From the NCBI RefSeq assembly GCF_014836335.1, contig NZ_JACSRA010000034.1, positions 1 through 43,518 on the forward strand: 43,518 nt of DNA, read 5' to 3'. Positions 8,782 to 17,379 of this stretch are shown piece by piece; positions within the stretch are counted from its first letter, which is position 1, and every line of letters starts with the position of its first letter. Below the pieces are notes generated by a model. It searched no databases. It saw only the letters and a list, made by a program, of their open reading frames with translations, and was not told where the DNA came from. Both the position numbers and the translations under genes were made by a program. The stretch comes from Clostridium cibarium (GTDB lineage: Bacteria > Bacillota > Clostridia > Clostridiales > Clostridiaceae).

Positions 8782-10362
8782 TCATTTCAAATATGTAGTG
8801 TTAAAATCAAGAAAAAAACTTTTAAAAAATATTATTTTATTTATGAGATCAAATAAAGTATCTCTCCCAACAGAAATTCTTAAACTACAGTTTAGAGGAT
8901 TTTCTAATTCTTCACAAGCAGAAAGTCTCATGGTATCAAAACCAAAACTACCACCCTTATGTATCGAGAGACTTTCTTTTGAATGGTTAATTATTCTATT
9001 GCTTAGTGTTTCATAATCTGCTAATGTCTTATTAATACCATTTTGTATATATATCAACGTTCCATTCCAAGGTATTTCTTCAATCTTTAATAATTTTTCA
9101 TTTGATACTGATTGATGTATTTCATTAATAATATTCTTTACCTTTAGGTACTTAAAAAAAGAAAATAACAAATTACTATTTCTCGCCATTCTCTTTAATC
9201 GTTTCTGAACCATTAGTCTATTTACTTCTGGAAGTCTTTTTATTAGTGCAGGATCTGGTATAGCACTTATAACATTTATTAAATGCTCAGTTAGCTCAAT
9301 ATAAGCAGGTATTCGGCAAATGAAACCATATATTGTACAAAATCCAAAATTAACTATATCTAATCCATACTGATAATATTTTAGTCCACTCTCTACTGTT
9401 ATAAGTACTTGATTATTTTTCATATATTTGGAGTAGTTAAGATGAATTTCCTCTGCAATTGAGACAATTGTACGATCAATAATAATAAAAAGAGGTCCTT
9501 TCTGTACATGAAGTTTTAATTTGTTAAAAAATTTATCTAAATCAATTCCTTCACCTATAGGCCATGTTGTACCAGGTTCTAGTAAAATACAACCTATCTC
9601 TTCATTATTATCTAATTTTGAGTATATTTCACTAACTGAAAGAGAAATTGAATAAGGAAATAAGTTTCTTATAAGAGTTATTCCTTCATAATAATAATTG
9701 CATTGATAGTACATTTTCATCTGTTCTCTAGAAATTACTTTATAAATCATGAGTGATAGTTCTAATGCTTTCATTCCTGAACTAGTCATATATCCCAACA
9801 ACTTGCTTTTTGCTTTATTATCACTTTCGTATAGTTCTTTAAGTAATTTCTTTTCATACTGCTTAACAAACAAACTACCACCTGTTCGCATGTAAGTTTC
9901 TTTTTCAATTTGATTATAACCATATTCTTTAATATTTCCTGTACTAATTCCTGGACTTTGCCAATCACTACATGAGAGAATTCCTCCAATTTGTTTCATA
10001 ATTATACGAACATTATATTTTAAGTTAAGGTATTCTATATAGGTGCAATTTTTTTTATTATAAAGATATATATTTAACTCATTTTCAATGTCATTAATTT
10101 TATTCTCATATATAGGACAAATATCTTTATATAATAACCCTATATTTTTGAATTTTTTAACCTCAGATAGCATCCTTTTACATTCATAAAGTAAAAAAAT
10201 AGTTTCCTGTAAATCTTCTTTTCTTTCATCCTGTATTTGTTCATTTTTCTCTAAATCTTTTAATTTATATGATAAATTCGTTTTACTTACCTTAAATAAT
10301 TTTTCCCAATCATCATAACATTTTCCTTCAGTAAAATCGTAAATTTCCAATATATTTCTCAC
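8782..10362 (-). CDS. Cys/Met-metabolism PLP enzyme (cystathionine gamma-synthase-like), last gene of operon
   Basis: A ~526-residue fold-type I PLP enzyme. T-S-S-G-M-K-A-L (~192) matches the phosphate-binding S-S-G-M-A of cystathionine gamma-synthase/lyase. D in I-I-I-D-R and the Schiff-base Lys in E-S-G-L-K-Y-Y (Lys328) align with S-A-T-K-Y, followed by D-I-V-N-F-G (family D-V-V-x-G). An extra ~130-residue helical N-terminus makes it longer than the usual ~380-400. The frame opens with GTG at 10362, but GAGGTGA overlaps that codon, so TTG at 10350 is also plausible. Such enzymes catalyse beta/gamma-elimination or gamma-replacement. The natural substrate is unknown; gamma-replacement in the pathway (for example adding an aminocarboxypropyl unit) is only an idea. 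Confidence 0.75.
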   Translation of the reverse strand: MRNILEIYDFTEGKCYDDWEKLFKVSKTNLSYKLKDLEKNEQIQDERKEDLQETIFLLYECKRMLSEVKKFKNIGLLYKDICPIYENKINDIENELNIYLYNKKNCTYIEYLNLKYNVRIIMKQIGGILSCSDWQSPGISTGNIKEYGYNQIEKETYMRTGGSLFVKQYEKKLLKELYESDNKAKSKLLGYMTSSGMKALELSLMIYKVISREQMKMYYQCNYYYEGITLIRNLFPYSISLSVSEIYSKLDNNEEIGCILLEPGTTWPIGEGIDLDKFFNKLKLHVQKGPLFIIIDRTIVSIAEEIHLNYSKYMKNNQVLITVESGLKYYQYGLDIVNFGFCTIYGFICRIPAYIELTEHLINVISAIPDPALIKRLPEVNRLMVQKRLKRMARNSNLLFSFFKYLKVKNIINEIHQSVSNEKLLKIEEIPWNGTLIYIQNGINKTLADYETLSNRIINHSKESLSIHKGGSFGFDTMRLSACEELENPLNCSLRISVGRDTLFDLINKIIFFKSFFLDFNTTYLK

Positions 10363-10434
10363 CTCTTTTATTCTTATATTTTAAATATTGCTTATTCTTA
10401 AAAAGTTTAATTTTATCTCCAAAATGATTATATG

Positions 10435-11697
10435 CTATCTACATAAATGTTTCTGGCTATTTATATAATCTTTATAGTTTCCCCGTTCCCTTAATAAAAA
10501 TATTTTACCTTCATCAACAATAACTTCTGCTGGAGTTTCATGACTTAAAAAAGCTGAAGTACTGTGAGTTAAACCATAGGCACCAGAATTCCTTAAAACT
10601 AGTAAATCTCCAACTTCAGGTGATAAAAGCTTCATCTTTCTTCCAATTAAATCCCTAGTTGTTAATAACGGGCCAACAATATCATATACTTCTTCTTGAA
10701 CTTCTCTGTTTATATTACCTCGAACAATAATATCAACTGGAAAATTCCTTTTACCTAGAATTGAAACAGGTTCATGATGATTAATTCCACCATTACAAAT
10801 GAGATAATTTATTCCTTTACAATGTTTTTTATAAAGTAGTGAAACAACATAATCTCCAGACTCAGCCATAAGAAATTTACCACTTTCTATAATAATTCTT
10901 GTATCACGAAAACTTGACACATATCTATTCCACAATTCTTGTAATTTTACTTTTAAAGTAATCATATCCAATGATGATTCTGATTTGAAGTAAGGTATGC
11001 CAAATCCTCCACCAATATCTAATACTTTCATGTCAAAATTATATTTAATTTGTAAATCATTAGCCAATTTAAATATTCCTTCAAAATTATTAATAATATT
11101 TTCTACATTTAAAATATGTGAACCAGTATATACATGAATACCTACTAACTTTATATTATGCAAATTCTTAAGAATTTTAAAAGCTTCCTTAATTAATGGT
11201 TGGTCAATACCAAATTGAGTTGGAATCCCTGTCATTTTCATTGAAGCACCATTTAAATCAAAATCAGGATTAATCCTCAGTCCAATATCCACCACCTTGT
11301 TGTGTTTTACCGCTAATTCATTAATAATGTTCAATTCTTCTATAGATTCAGCATTTATACAATACACATCATTTTGTATTGCAAATTTTAATTCGTCTTC
11401 ACTTTTAGCAGGGCTTGTAAATAAAATATCTTTTCCTTTAAAACCTGCTTCTAATGCAACATAAATCTCCCCTGCTGAAGCTACTTCTATACCAGATCCT
11501 AATGACTTATATATTTCACAAATACCTAATAACGGATTCGCTTTCATGGAATAATAAATAGAAAATTGCCTTGGTATATTTTCTTTTAAGTAGTCATATT
11601 GTTCTTTGATCTTTGCTTTATCATAAATATACAAAGGAGTTCTATATTCCTCAACAGCTTTAATAATATCTTTATCTTTTACACCACAATATTTCAT
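10435..11697 (-). CDS. Fold-type III PLP decarboxylase, LysA/BtrK-like
   Basis: A 420-residue alanine-racemase-fold decarboxylase. PLP Lys52 lies in Y-Y-S-M-K-A-N-P; H-V-Y-T-G-S and D-I-G-G-G-F-G bind the cofactor phosphate; G-A-Y-G-L-T closes the C-terminal domain. The ATG at 11697 follows GGAGG by 9 bases; an in-frame TTG three codons earlier has no such spacing. The loop that reads C-E-S-G-D in diaminopimelate decarboxylases reads G-P-L-L-T-T-R-D here, so the usual catalytic Cys is absent. The family includes BtrK of butirosin synthesis, which decarboxylates glutamyl bound to an ACP. With an ACP in the same operon, an ACP-bound amino acid is a likely substrate, more so than free diaminopimelate. 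Confidence 0.85.
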   Translation of the reverse strand: MKYCGVKDKDIIKAVEEYRTPLYIYDKAKIKEQYDYLKENIPRQFSIYYSMKANPLLGICEIYKSLGSGIEVASAGEIYVALEAGFKGKDILFTSPAKSEDELKFAIQNDVYCINAESIEELNIINELAVKHNKVVDIGLRINPDFDLNGASMKMTGIPTQFGIDQPLIKEAFKILKNLHNIKLVGIHVYTGSHILNVENIINNFEGIFKLANDLQIKYNFDMKVLDIGGGFGIPYFKSESSLDMITLKVKLQELWNRYVSSFRDTRIIIESGKFLMAESGDYVVSLLYKKHCKGINYLICNGGINHHEPVSILGKRNFPVDIIVRGNINREVQEEVYDIVGPLLTTRDLIGRKMKLLSPEVGDLLVLRNSGAYGLTHSTSAFLSHETPAEVIVDEGKIFLLRERGNYKDYINSQKHLCR

Positions 11698-11712
11698 AAT
11701 ATGCAACCTCCT

Positions 11713-12525
11713 TTAATAATACAATTGTAAATTATCAAGTATTTTAGATATGCTATTTGTAGTATCATCATTAGTTACTAAATCTACATATCTCTTTACA
11801 GTCTGATTTGCACCTTGCATAGCTATAGAAATACCTACACTCTTAAATAAATTAATATCATTACACCCATCTCCAAACGCTAAAATATTGCTTGTTTTTA
11901 ACTTAAGCTTTTTACAAATAGCATTCAAAGCATCTACCTTATCTTTTTGTGATAGACTTAAGATAATCCAATTTTCACCTGCTCTATATACTTTAATCCA
12001 TTTTTCGCTCATCATTATTATTTTTTCTTCAATATCTGACGAAATAAATTTTTTATGTTGTTTTGCTGTAATATACATACGGATTGGTAAAATGCTATCT
12101 TCAGCTTTTGTATTGGAGATAAATTTCCTATTAACACCAAACGCCATTGAAAATCTTATTTCAGCTAAGCGATTTTCTGCATATATATAATTTTCATCTT
12201 CTTGGATAACATGGTAATCATCATTTAAATAAACCTTTATCAATTCTATTTTATCTAATGGTAATGATTTTTTGAATAGTACTTCCTTTTTTTCTATGTC
12301 ATAAGCTAATTGTCCATCTGCAAAAATACAAGGAAAGTTAGGTTTAATTTGATCTATTATAGAGCCAGATTCAGCAATACTTCTCCCTGTAGCAATACCA
12401 ACTTTATATCCTGATTTTTTCAATATATTTATTTGCTTTATTAATCTTGCTGAAATAGAATCTTTTTTATGAACTAATGTACCATCAATATCAAATATAA
12501 TAACTTCTATTTTTCCGAAATCCAT
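11713..12525 (-). CDS. HAD-superfamily Cof-type phosphatase
   Basis: A 270-residue HAD hydrolase of the Cof/SupH type. Motif I D-I-D-G-T-L near residue 14, A-T-G-R-S (motif II), a cap between them, and motif IV G-D-G-C-N-D near residue 215. The ATG at 12525 follows a G-rich ribosome site; the GTG four codons upstream lies within it. These enzymes remove phosphate from sugar phosphates or PLP-like compounds. In a cluster with nucleotidyltransferase and glycosyltransferase genes, a sugar- or cyclitol-phosphate phosphatase step is likely; a housekeeping role is less likely given its position mid-operon, 16 bases from the decarboxylase start. Confidence 0.85.
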   Translation of the reverse strand: MDFGKIEVIIFDIDGTLVHKKDSISARLIKQINILKKSGYKVGIATGRSIAESGSIIDQIKPNFPCIFADGQLAYDIEKKEVLFKKSLPLDKIELIKVYLNDDYHVIQEDENYIYAENRLAEIRFSMAFGVNRKFISNTKAEDSILPIRMYITAKQHKKFISSDIEEKIIMMSEKWIKVYRAGENWIILSLSQKDKVDALNAICKKLKLKTSNILAFGDGCNDINLFKSVGISIAMQGANQTVKRYVDLVTNDDTTNSISKILDNLQLYY

Positions 12526-12576
12526 ATACTTCCCCACCCAATATTAAGTATTTTTATAATTTGCTTTTAATCAATA

Positions 12577-13830
12577 TTATATAGGATATATTGGTGGTTC
12601 TTTGAGCGAAGAATAGCTATCAATTAAATTTGTTAGTAATAAATCATGTTTTTCTAGAGAATTACAAATGTCTTTAGCTTTTTCTCCTCTATTTAAAAAG
12701 TCAACAAGTCCTAATATATTATTTTCAATACAATAATCGTTTCTTATTGCTTCTATATTATTAACAAGTTGTTTATATAAACAATCATCTCTTTTTAAGC
12801 TGACAAGTGCTTCAGCTAACTCTTTTTCATTAGATACAACAAGACCTATTTGATGTGTTTTAACAAAACTTGCTGTTGCACCAAAATTATCTATTACAAT
12901 TGGCTTTTTATATAGAAAAACATCTCTTACGCGTAGCCTAACACACGTATAATTTTCAATTGTATCCTTTCCTAGGCAAACAATTGCTCTTGAACTTTTT
13001 AAATATTTATCACGTTCATAATGTTGGAGATTTTCATTTATAAATTTAACATTGCTATTGAGTTTTTTTTCATTTATGTTACGTAGAATTAATTTATATT
13101 CTTGAATATTTTGATTAGTTGGTGGATGATACATAAACTTCATCTTTAAATCCACCTTTTGACTTCTACACATTTCAATCGCAGTAAGTGCCATATTGGC
13201 ATCCAAGTAATCCCATATCCCACCATTCCATACATATTCTATTGTTTCATCAATAAAAGGAGAATTTTCCTGATGAACATCACTTAATTTATTAAATCCT
13301 ATAGGCACATAAGAAATAAGATTTCTCAAATTTTCATTTTCTAAATAATTTATATAGTTAATCCTCCCCATCATAGCCATCGCTGTAATTAAAGTTTGTT
13401 CTTCTACCTTAGATCTTGTGATAAAATGGTCTGTAACCAGTATCTGGAGTTTAAATCGCATAATTAAATCATAATAATGCTTGTCTTTATTAATGCTATT
13501 TTTAATACTGTCATACTCTAAATGCTCAATTGGTATAGCATTTTCTGTTACAATTAATTTCTTAAGTTCATGTGCATAAAGTAGTATTCGTGTATCTGGT
13601 ATATCAACGCAAAATATAACATCAGATTCTTTCACTTGGCTTTTCCAATTTTTTTCATCAAATATCTTAAATGTTATATTAGGCCATTTAAAATTGGATT
13701 TTTGTTGAGTTATAATTGAAACCTTAAAATATTTTGATAAAACTTGAGATATTTCCCAAATTCTAACACCAATTCCGCCCATGTAGCTACCTACTGAATA
13801 ACTAGATGTAAATATAGAAATAGACTTCAA
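12577..13830 (-). CDS. Glycosyltransferase, GT-B (GT4-like)
   Basis: A 417-residue protein with a GT-B layout. The N-terminal strand ends in S-Y-M-G-G-I-G-V-R, as in glycogen-synthase/GT4-type acceptor loops. The C-terminal domain has N-G-G-I-W-D near residue 205, V-K-F-I-N-E and a long sugar-nucleotide loop (R-A-I-V-C-L-G ... R-V-R-D-V-F-L-Y-K-K-P-I-V). Start is TTG preceded by AAGGAGGTGATAAC, a near-perfect ribosome site. It lies directly after the nucleotidyltransferase gene (4-base gap), suggesting that it uses the activated sugar made there. Donor and acceptor are unknown. No membrane segment is seen, so it is probably cytosolic. Confidence 0.75.
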   Translation of the reverse strand: MKSISIFTSSYSVGSYMGGIGVRIWEISQVLSKYFKVSIITQQKSNFKWPNITFKIFDEKNWKSQVKESDVIFCVDIPDTRILLYAHELKKLIVTENAIPIEHLEYDSIKNSINKDKHYYDLIMRFKLQILVTDHFITRSKVEEQTLITAMAMMGRINYINYLENENLRNLISYVPIGFNKLSDVHQENSPFIDETIEYVWNGGIWDYLDANMALTAIEMCRSQKVDLKMKFMYHPPTNQNIQEYKLILRNINEKKLNSNVKFINENLQHYERDKYLKSSRAIVCLGKDTIENYTCVRLRVRDVFLYKKPIVIDNFGATASFVKTHQIGLVVSNEKELAEALVSLKRDDCLYKQLVNNIEAIRNDYCIENNILGLVDFLNRGEKAKDICNSLEKHDLLLTNLIDSYSSLKEPPIYPI

Positions 13831-13834
13831 GTTA

Positions 13835-14560
13835 TCACCTCCTTAGATAATTATATATTGACTTCCATGTACCCATATCTACTGAATCAACTACCTCTAT
13901 CCCTGGTGAATTAGCAAATTCAGAATTCTTAAATTTTATATTTCTATCCTTTTGAATGATTTTATTTAATGCATATAAGCATTTGTGAGATGATTCTCTG
14001 TTAAATGCAAATGCTGCCCAATAACTGTTTAATTCTTTAATCTCTTTCATAGGCTTATCCAAATAATCTTCAACAATCAGTTGCCCTAATTTGTAATCTA
14101 TTTTTAATGATCCTTCTTGAGCTAATATATCAAAGTCCTTTTCTTTTTTGACCCAAAAAACTAATGAATTTTTATCAAGTAATTTAATAGTTTCCTCAAT
14201 AATATTTTGGGAATTTTTCAATTTAATAATTGTATCTGGAAGTAGTACTATATTCTTTGATAAAAATAAGTTTCTAGCAGACTCAATGGCTCCAATAAGT
14301 TCCTGTTCATATGACTTTTGGTAACAAAAGACAATGTCAATTTTATCACGATATTTTTCTAAATATCTTACTGTCATTAATTTTTCAGAATTTATAATGA
14401 CTATAACTTGAACTTTGTCCTCATAACCTACTAACAAATCAAAGCAATAATCAATAAGTACTTTATTAGACTCAATTCCTAATAATTCCTTAGGATATGG
14501 CAAACCTAATCTCTTTCCAGTACCACCACAAGGAATTATGACTCCAATTTTGTCATTCAT
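13835..14560 (-). CDS. Sugar-phosphate nucleotidyltransferase
   Basis: A 241-residue NTP-transferase domain protein. The start I-I-P-C-G-G-T-G-K-R-L-G-L-P-Y-P-K-E-L contains the G-G-x-G-x-R...P-K signature of enzymes that make NDP-sugars from NTP and sugar-1-phosphate (glucose-1-phosphate thymidylyltransferase/IspD type). L-P-D near residue 107 is a likely metal-binding position. ATG overlaps the upstream kinase gene's stop by 8 bases. With a nucleoside phosphorylase (a source of ribose-1-phosphate) in the same operon, it could activate a pentose-1-phosphate as LipM does in A-90289-type pathways. That assignment is inference. Confidence 0.8.
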   Translation of the reverse strand: MNDKIGVIIPCGGTGKRLGLPYPKELLGIESNKVLIDYCFDLLVGYEDKVQVIVIINSEKLMTVRYLEKYRDKIDIVFCYQKSYEQELIGAIESARNLFLSKNIVLLPDTIIKLKNSQNIIEETIKLLDKNSLVFWVKKEKDFDILAQEGSLKIDYKLGQLIVEDYLDKPMKEIKELNSYWAAFAFNRESSHKCLYALNKIIQKDRNIKFKNSEFANSPGIEVVDSVDMGTWKSIYNYLRR

Positions 14561-15614
14561 CTAGTAATTCACCTCTTTTCCTTAATTTATTTTTGTAAAT
14601 TAATAAAGATTTTATAATTTTCAGCTGCTTTTCTGCTTTATTTGTTTGATACTTAATTTTATCTTCATAAACTTGGTTTTCAACTAAATAATATAGGTTT
14701 ATAATTAAATACCGATCTATTGCATAATTAATAGCCATAATTTGATCATTAATTCTAAAGTTATTATTATACTTACTATAAACTTTTAAATAGTAGTTAA
14801 CATATGGAATAAAATCTAAATTTATATCATAAAGTACATCACACATATCCCATATATAGATACCTAAATCTTCAGCAATTGTCCCATATCTCATATCAGA
14901 AAAATCAATTATTGCTGCAATTTCTTCATTGAAAAATAAAATATTATCCATTTTTAAATCACTATGAATTATTTGCTTCGCTACGAACTTATAATATGGC
15001 ATTATTTCATTATAAATAACTTTGTAAATTGCTAACATTGTATCATATAAGTTTTTAGGAAAAGTTTCTGTATACAATTTAGAATGATGCTGCATACGAT
15101 AGGCCATTGCTGAATAAAGTTGTTCATTTTTATCCAAAAGTAATTTCTGAAATTTATAATTTTGTGAAATTGAGTGCATCTTTACTTGGAGTTTTGCAGT
15201 TTTCTCAATTGTAGCTTCATTATATGTTAAATGTTCTCCATCCACAAATTTAAATAAAATAGCATATATACACTCCTGTCCAATATCACTAACAAAGTAA
15301 TATTTATTTTCTTGTAAAGTAGAATATATACTAGGAATAGCAATCCCTCTTTCTTTCAAAAAAAACATAAAATTAATTTCTCTAGTTACTAGTTTATCTA
15401 TACAACTGAACATAGGATGTTTTTTATCAATAGTACATAACCTAAGCAGATATTTATTATTATTTAATATCACCTTTATAGAAATGTTTTCATACCCCTT
15501 CTTTATGAGTTCATATTGTATTTCTGTTACATCTTCTATAAAATTTTTCAAATAAAATTTTATTTTGCTCTCATTTAAAGATTGAATTAATTTATTATTT
15601 TTATAAAAATACAT
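14553..15614 (-). CDS. APH/choline-kinase-fold small-molecule phosphotransferase
   Basis: A 353-residue kinase of the aminoglycoside phosphotransferase family. The catalytic loop I-I-H-S-D-L-K-M-D-N (~217-226) and metal-binding I-I-D-F-S-D (~236-241) are intact. The N-lobe Lys is less clear (Y-L-L-R-L-C region). The ATG follows GAGAGAGGT. It may phosphorylate a pathway intermediate (sugar-1-phosphate formation, feeding the nucleotidyltransferase next door) or inactivate the product as self-resistance, as LipI/Cpz27 kinases are reported to do for caprazamycin-type compounds. The translational overlap with the nucleotidyltransferase slightly favours a biosynthetic role. Confidence 0.8.
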   Translation of the reverse strand: MYFYKNNKLIQSLNESKIKFYLKNFIEDVTEIQYELIKKGYENISIKVILNNNKYLLRLCTIDKKHPMFSCIDKLVTREINFMFFLKERGIAIPSIYSTLQENKYYFVSDIGQECIYAILFKFVDGEHLTYNEATIEKTAKLQVKMHSISQNYKFQKLLLDKNEQLYSAMAYRMQHHSKLYTETFPKNLYDTMLAIYKVIYNEIMPYYKFVAKQIIHSDLKMDNILFFNEEIAAIIDFSDMRYGTIAEDLGIYIWDMCDVLYDINLDFIPYVNYYLKVYSKYNNNFRINDQIMAINYAIDRYLIINLYYLVENQVYEDKIKYQTNKAEKQLKIIKSLLIYKNKLRKRGELLDE

Positions 15615-15660
15615 ATTTACCTCTCTCTCAAATTCATCTCTTATTAATTAGTTATAGTTT

Positions 15661-17379
15661 CTATTGATTAAAATGGGAATAATAATTTGTATTGTTTTTC
15701 ATTAGATTACTGTGCGTATCACAAACTATACCTACCTTAGGGTCAAAATAAATAACTTCATCAGCACACTCAGCAATTTCTTTAGTATGTGTAGCATAAA
15801 CAACTGTTTTATTCTTCATGTATTTTCTTATACCAGCTAATACCTTTTTTATATTTGATGAATCTAATCCCACAGTTACTTCATCCAATAATAAAATATC
15901 TGGTTCATGCACCAATGCTCTTGCTAATGCAAGTCTTTGGATTTGTCCACCTGATAATCCTCTTTCACCTGATTTTCCAATTACTGTATTATACTTATCC
16001 TCTAATTTACTAATTACCTCATCTATATTTATGCTTTTACAAATTTCTTTAACCTTTACCTCATCAACATTATCAATGCCGAAAATAATATTTTCCCATA
16101 CTGTATCAGTAATAATTTCTACATTTTGCGTTACAAGACTGATCTTTCTTCTTAAACTAGCTAATTTATATTGATTAATAGGTATATCATTTAATAAAAT
16201 TTCACCTTTATTTACATCATACAGTCTAATCAATGTACCTAATAGTGTGCTTTTACCACAGCCACTTTTTCCTACAATAGCTGTATGTTTATTCATTTTT
16301 AGTTTTAAAGATACATTCTCTACTACATCTTTATTAGTATACCTGAAACTAATGTTACTATAACTTACACTATAAATATTAGTTAAATCAATAGTTCCGT
16401 CAATCTCTAAATTTGCATCATTTTTTTCTGCTATATATAATCGTTCTGAAATAGGTACCTTTACTAATGTTTGAGTCAATCTCTCGTATAAATCTTTGCC
16501 ACAACTAAAGAGCTGCTCTATATACATTTTGCTTAGAATTAAAGTTCCTATTGTCATTTCATTTTGGAGTACTTTATAACCACCGTATAAATAAATAATA
16601 CTCACTCCTAACGCTTTAATAAATCCAATAAAACAATTACCTAATTTTTGTGCCCTTATTCCATCGCAATAGGCTTTCAGATGTTCATTATTTATTTTGT
16701 TATATTTTATACACAAGTAATCTTCCAAATTATATATTTTAGAAAAATAAAAAGCTTTAATTCCTTCATTCATATTATTCAATGATTTTTCACCTAATTG
16801 AATTTCTTTATTAGATGTCTGATGAATAGACTCACCTAAGTATTTAAATGGTGTAATATAAAAAAACAAGATTATAATACTTAATAGACCAAGATAAAAA
16901 TCTAAACTAAATAGAAAACTTGCAATAAATAAAATTTCCATGCTATTAAGCAATATTTTAATACCTACAATATAAATCCAATGGGAAATCTCATTTGGTT
17001 CCTCTATTATTTGCTTTATATAAATGCCAGTTTCATTTTTTTCTAGGACACTATAGAGCTGGCTAAGATAGCGCTCAAAAAATTTCACCCTGACATTTGT
17101 AATAATTCTATGTCCTAATTTATTAGATTGGTAGTCTTCAAATGTCATTAAACCACCATCCATAAATGGGATGATAAATACGCCAACCATAATATATAGA
17201 AATAAATCCTTATTAATATTATTTATCATATCAATTAATTTCATCATTAAAATAGGACTTATTAGTCTTACAATAGAATGAAAAAATATACTAATGCATA
17301 TTATTATAGACAAACTGCGTTCTTTCTTTAATTTATCAGTTATATATTTAAGGAAGAACAATAATCTTTTTAAAATCAT
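15661..17379 (-). CDS. ABC exporter half-transporter B (TMD-NBD)
   Basis: A 572-residue type IV ABC exporter subunit. Six hydrophobic segments fill the first ~290 residues. The nucleotide-binding domain has Walker A G-K-S-G-C-G-K-S-T (~365), signature L-S-G-G-Q, Walker B L-L-L-D-E and H-loop His in Y-A-T-H-T. All catalytic residues are present. Start and upstream stop share one base (TAATG), so it is made with the preceding ABC gene and the two most likely form a heterodimer in the membrane. Position inside a biosynthetic operon suggests export of the product and possible self-protection. Confidence 0.9.
   Translation of the reverse strand: MILKRLLFFLKYITDKLKKERSLSIIICISIFFHSIVRLISPILMMKLIDMINNINKDLFLYIMVGVFIIPFMDGGLMTFEDYQSNKLGHRIITNVRVKFFERYLSQLYSVLEKNETGIYIKQIIEEPNEISHWIYIVGIKILLNSMEILFIASFLFSLDFYLGLLSIIILFFYITPFKYLGESIHQTSNKEIQLGEKSLNNMNEGIKAFYFSKIYNLEDYLCIKYNKINNEHLKAYCDGIRAQKLGNCFIGFIKALGVSIIYLYGGYKVLQNEMTIGTLILSKMYIEQLFSCGKDLYERLTQTLVKVPISERLYIAEKNDANLEIDGTIDLTNIYSVSYSNISFRYTNKDVVENVSLKLKMNKHTAIVGKSGCGKSTLLGTLIRLYDVNKGEILLNDIPINQYKLASLRRKISLVTQNVEIITDTVWENIIFGIDNVDEVKVKEICKSINIDEVISKLEDKYNTVIGKSGERGLSGGQIQRLALARALVHEPDILLLDEVTVGLDSSNIKKVLAGIRKYMKNKTVVYATHTKEIAECADEVIYFDPKVGIVCDTHSNLMKNNTNYYSHFNQ

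Noticed and set aside
10435..11706. Reading the decarboxylase as housekeeping lysA
   Set aside because: Active-site Cys loop differs and the gene sits in an operon with ACP and ligases, with no other lysine genes.
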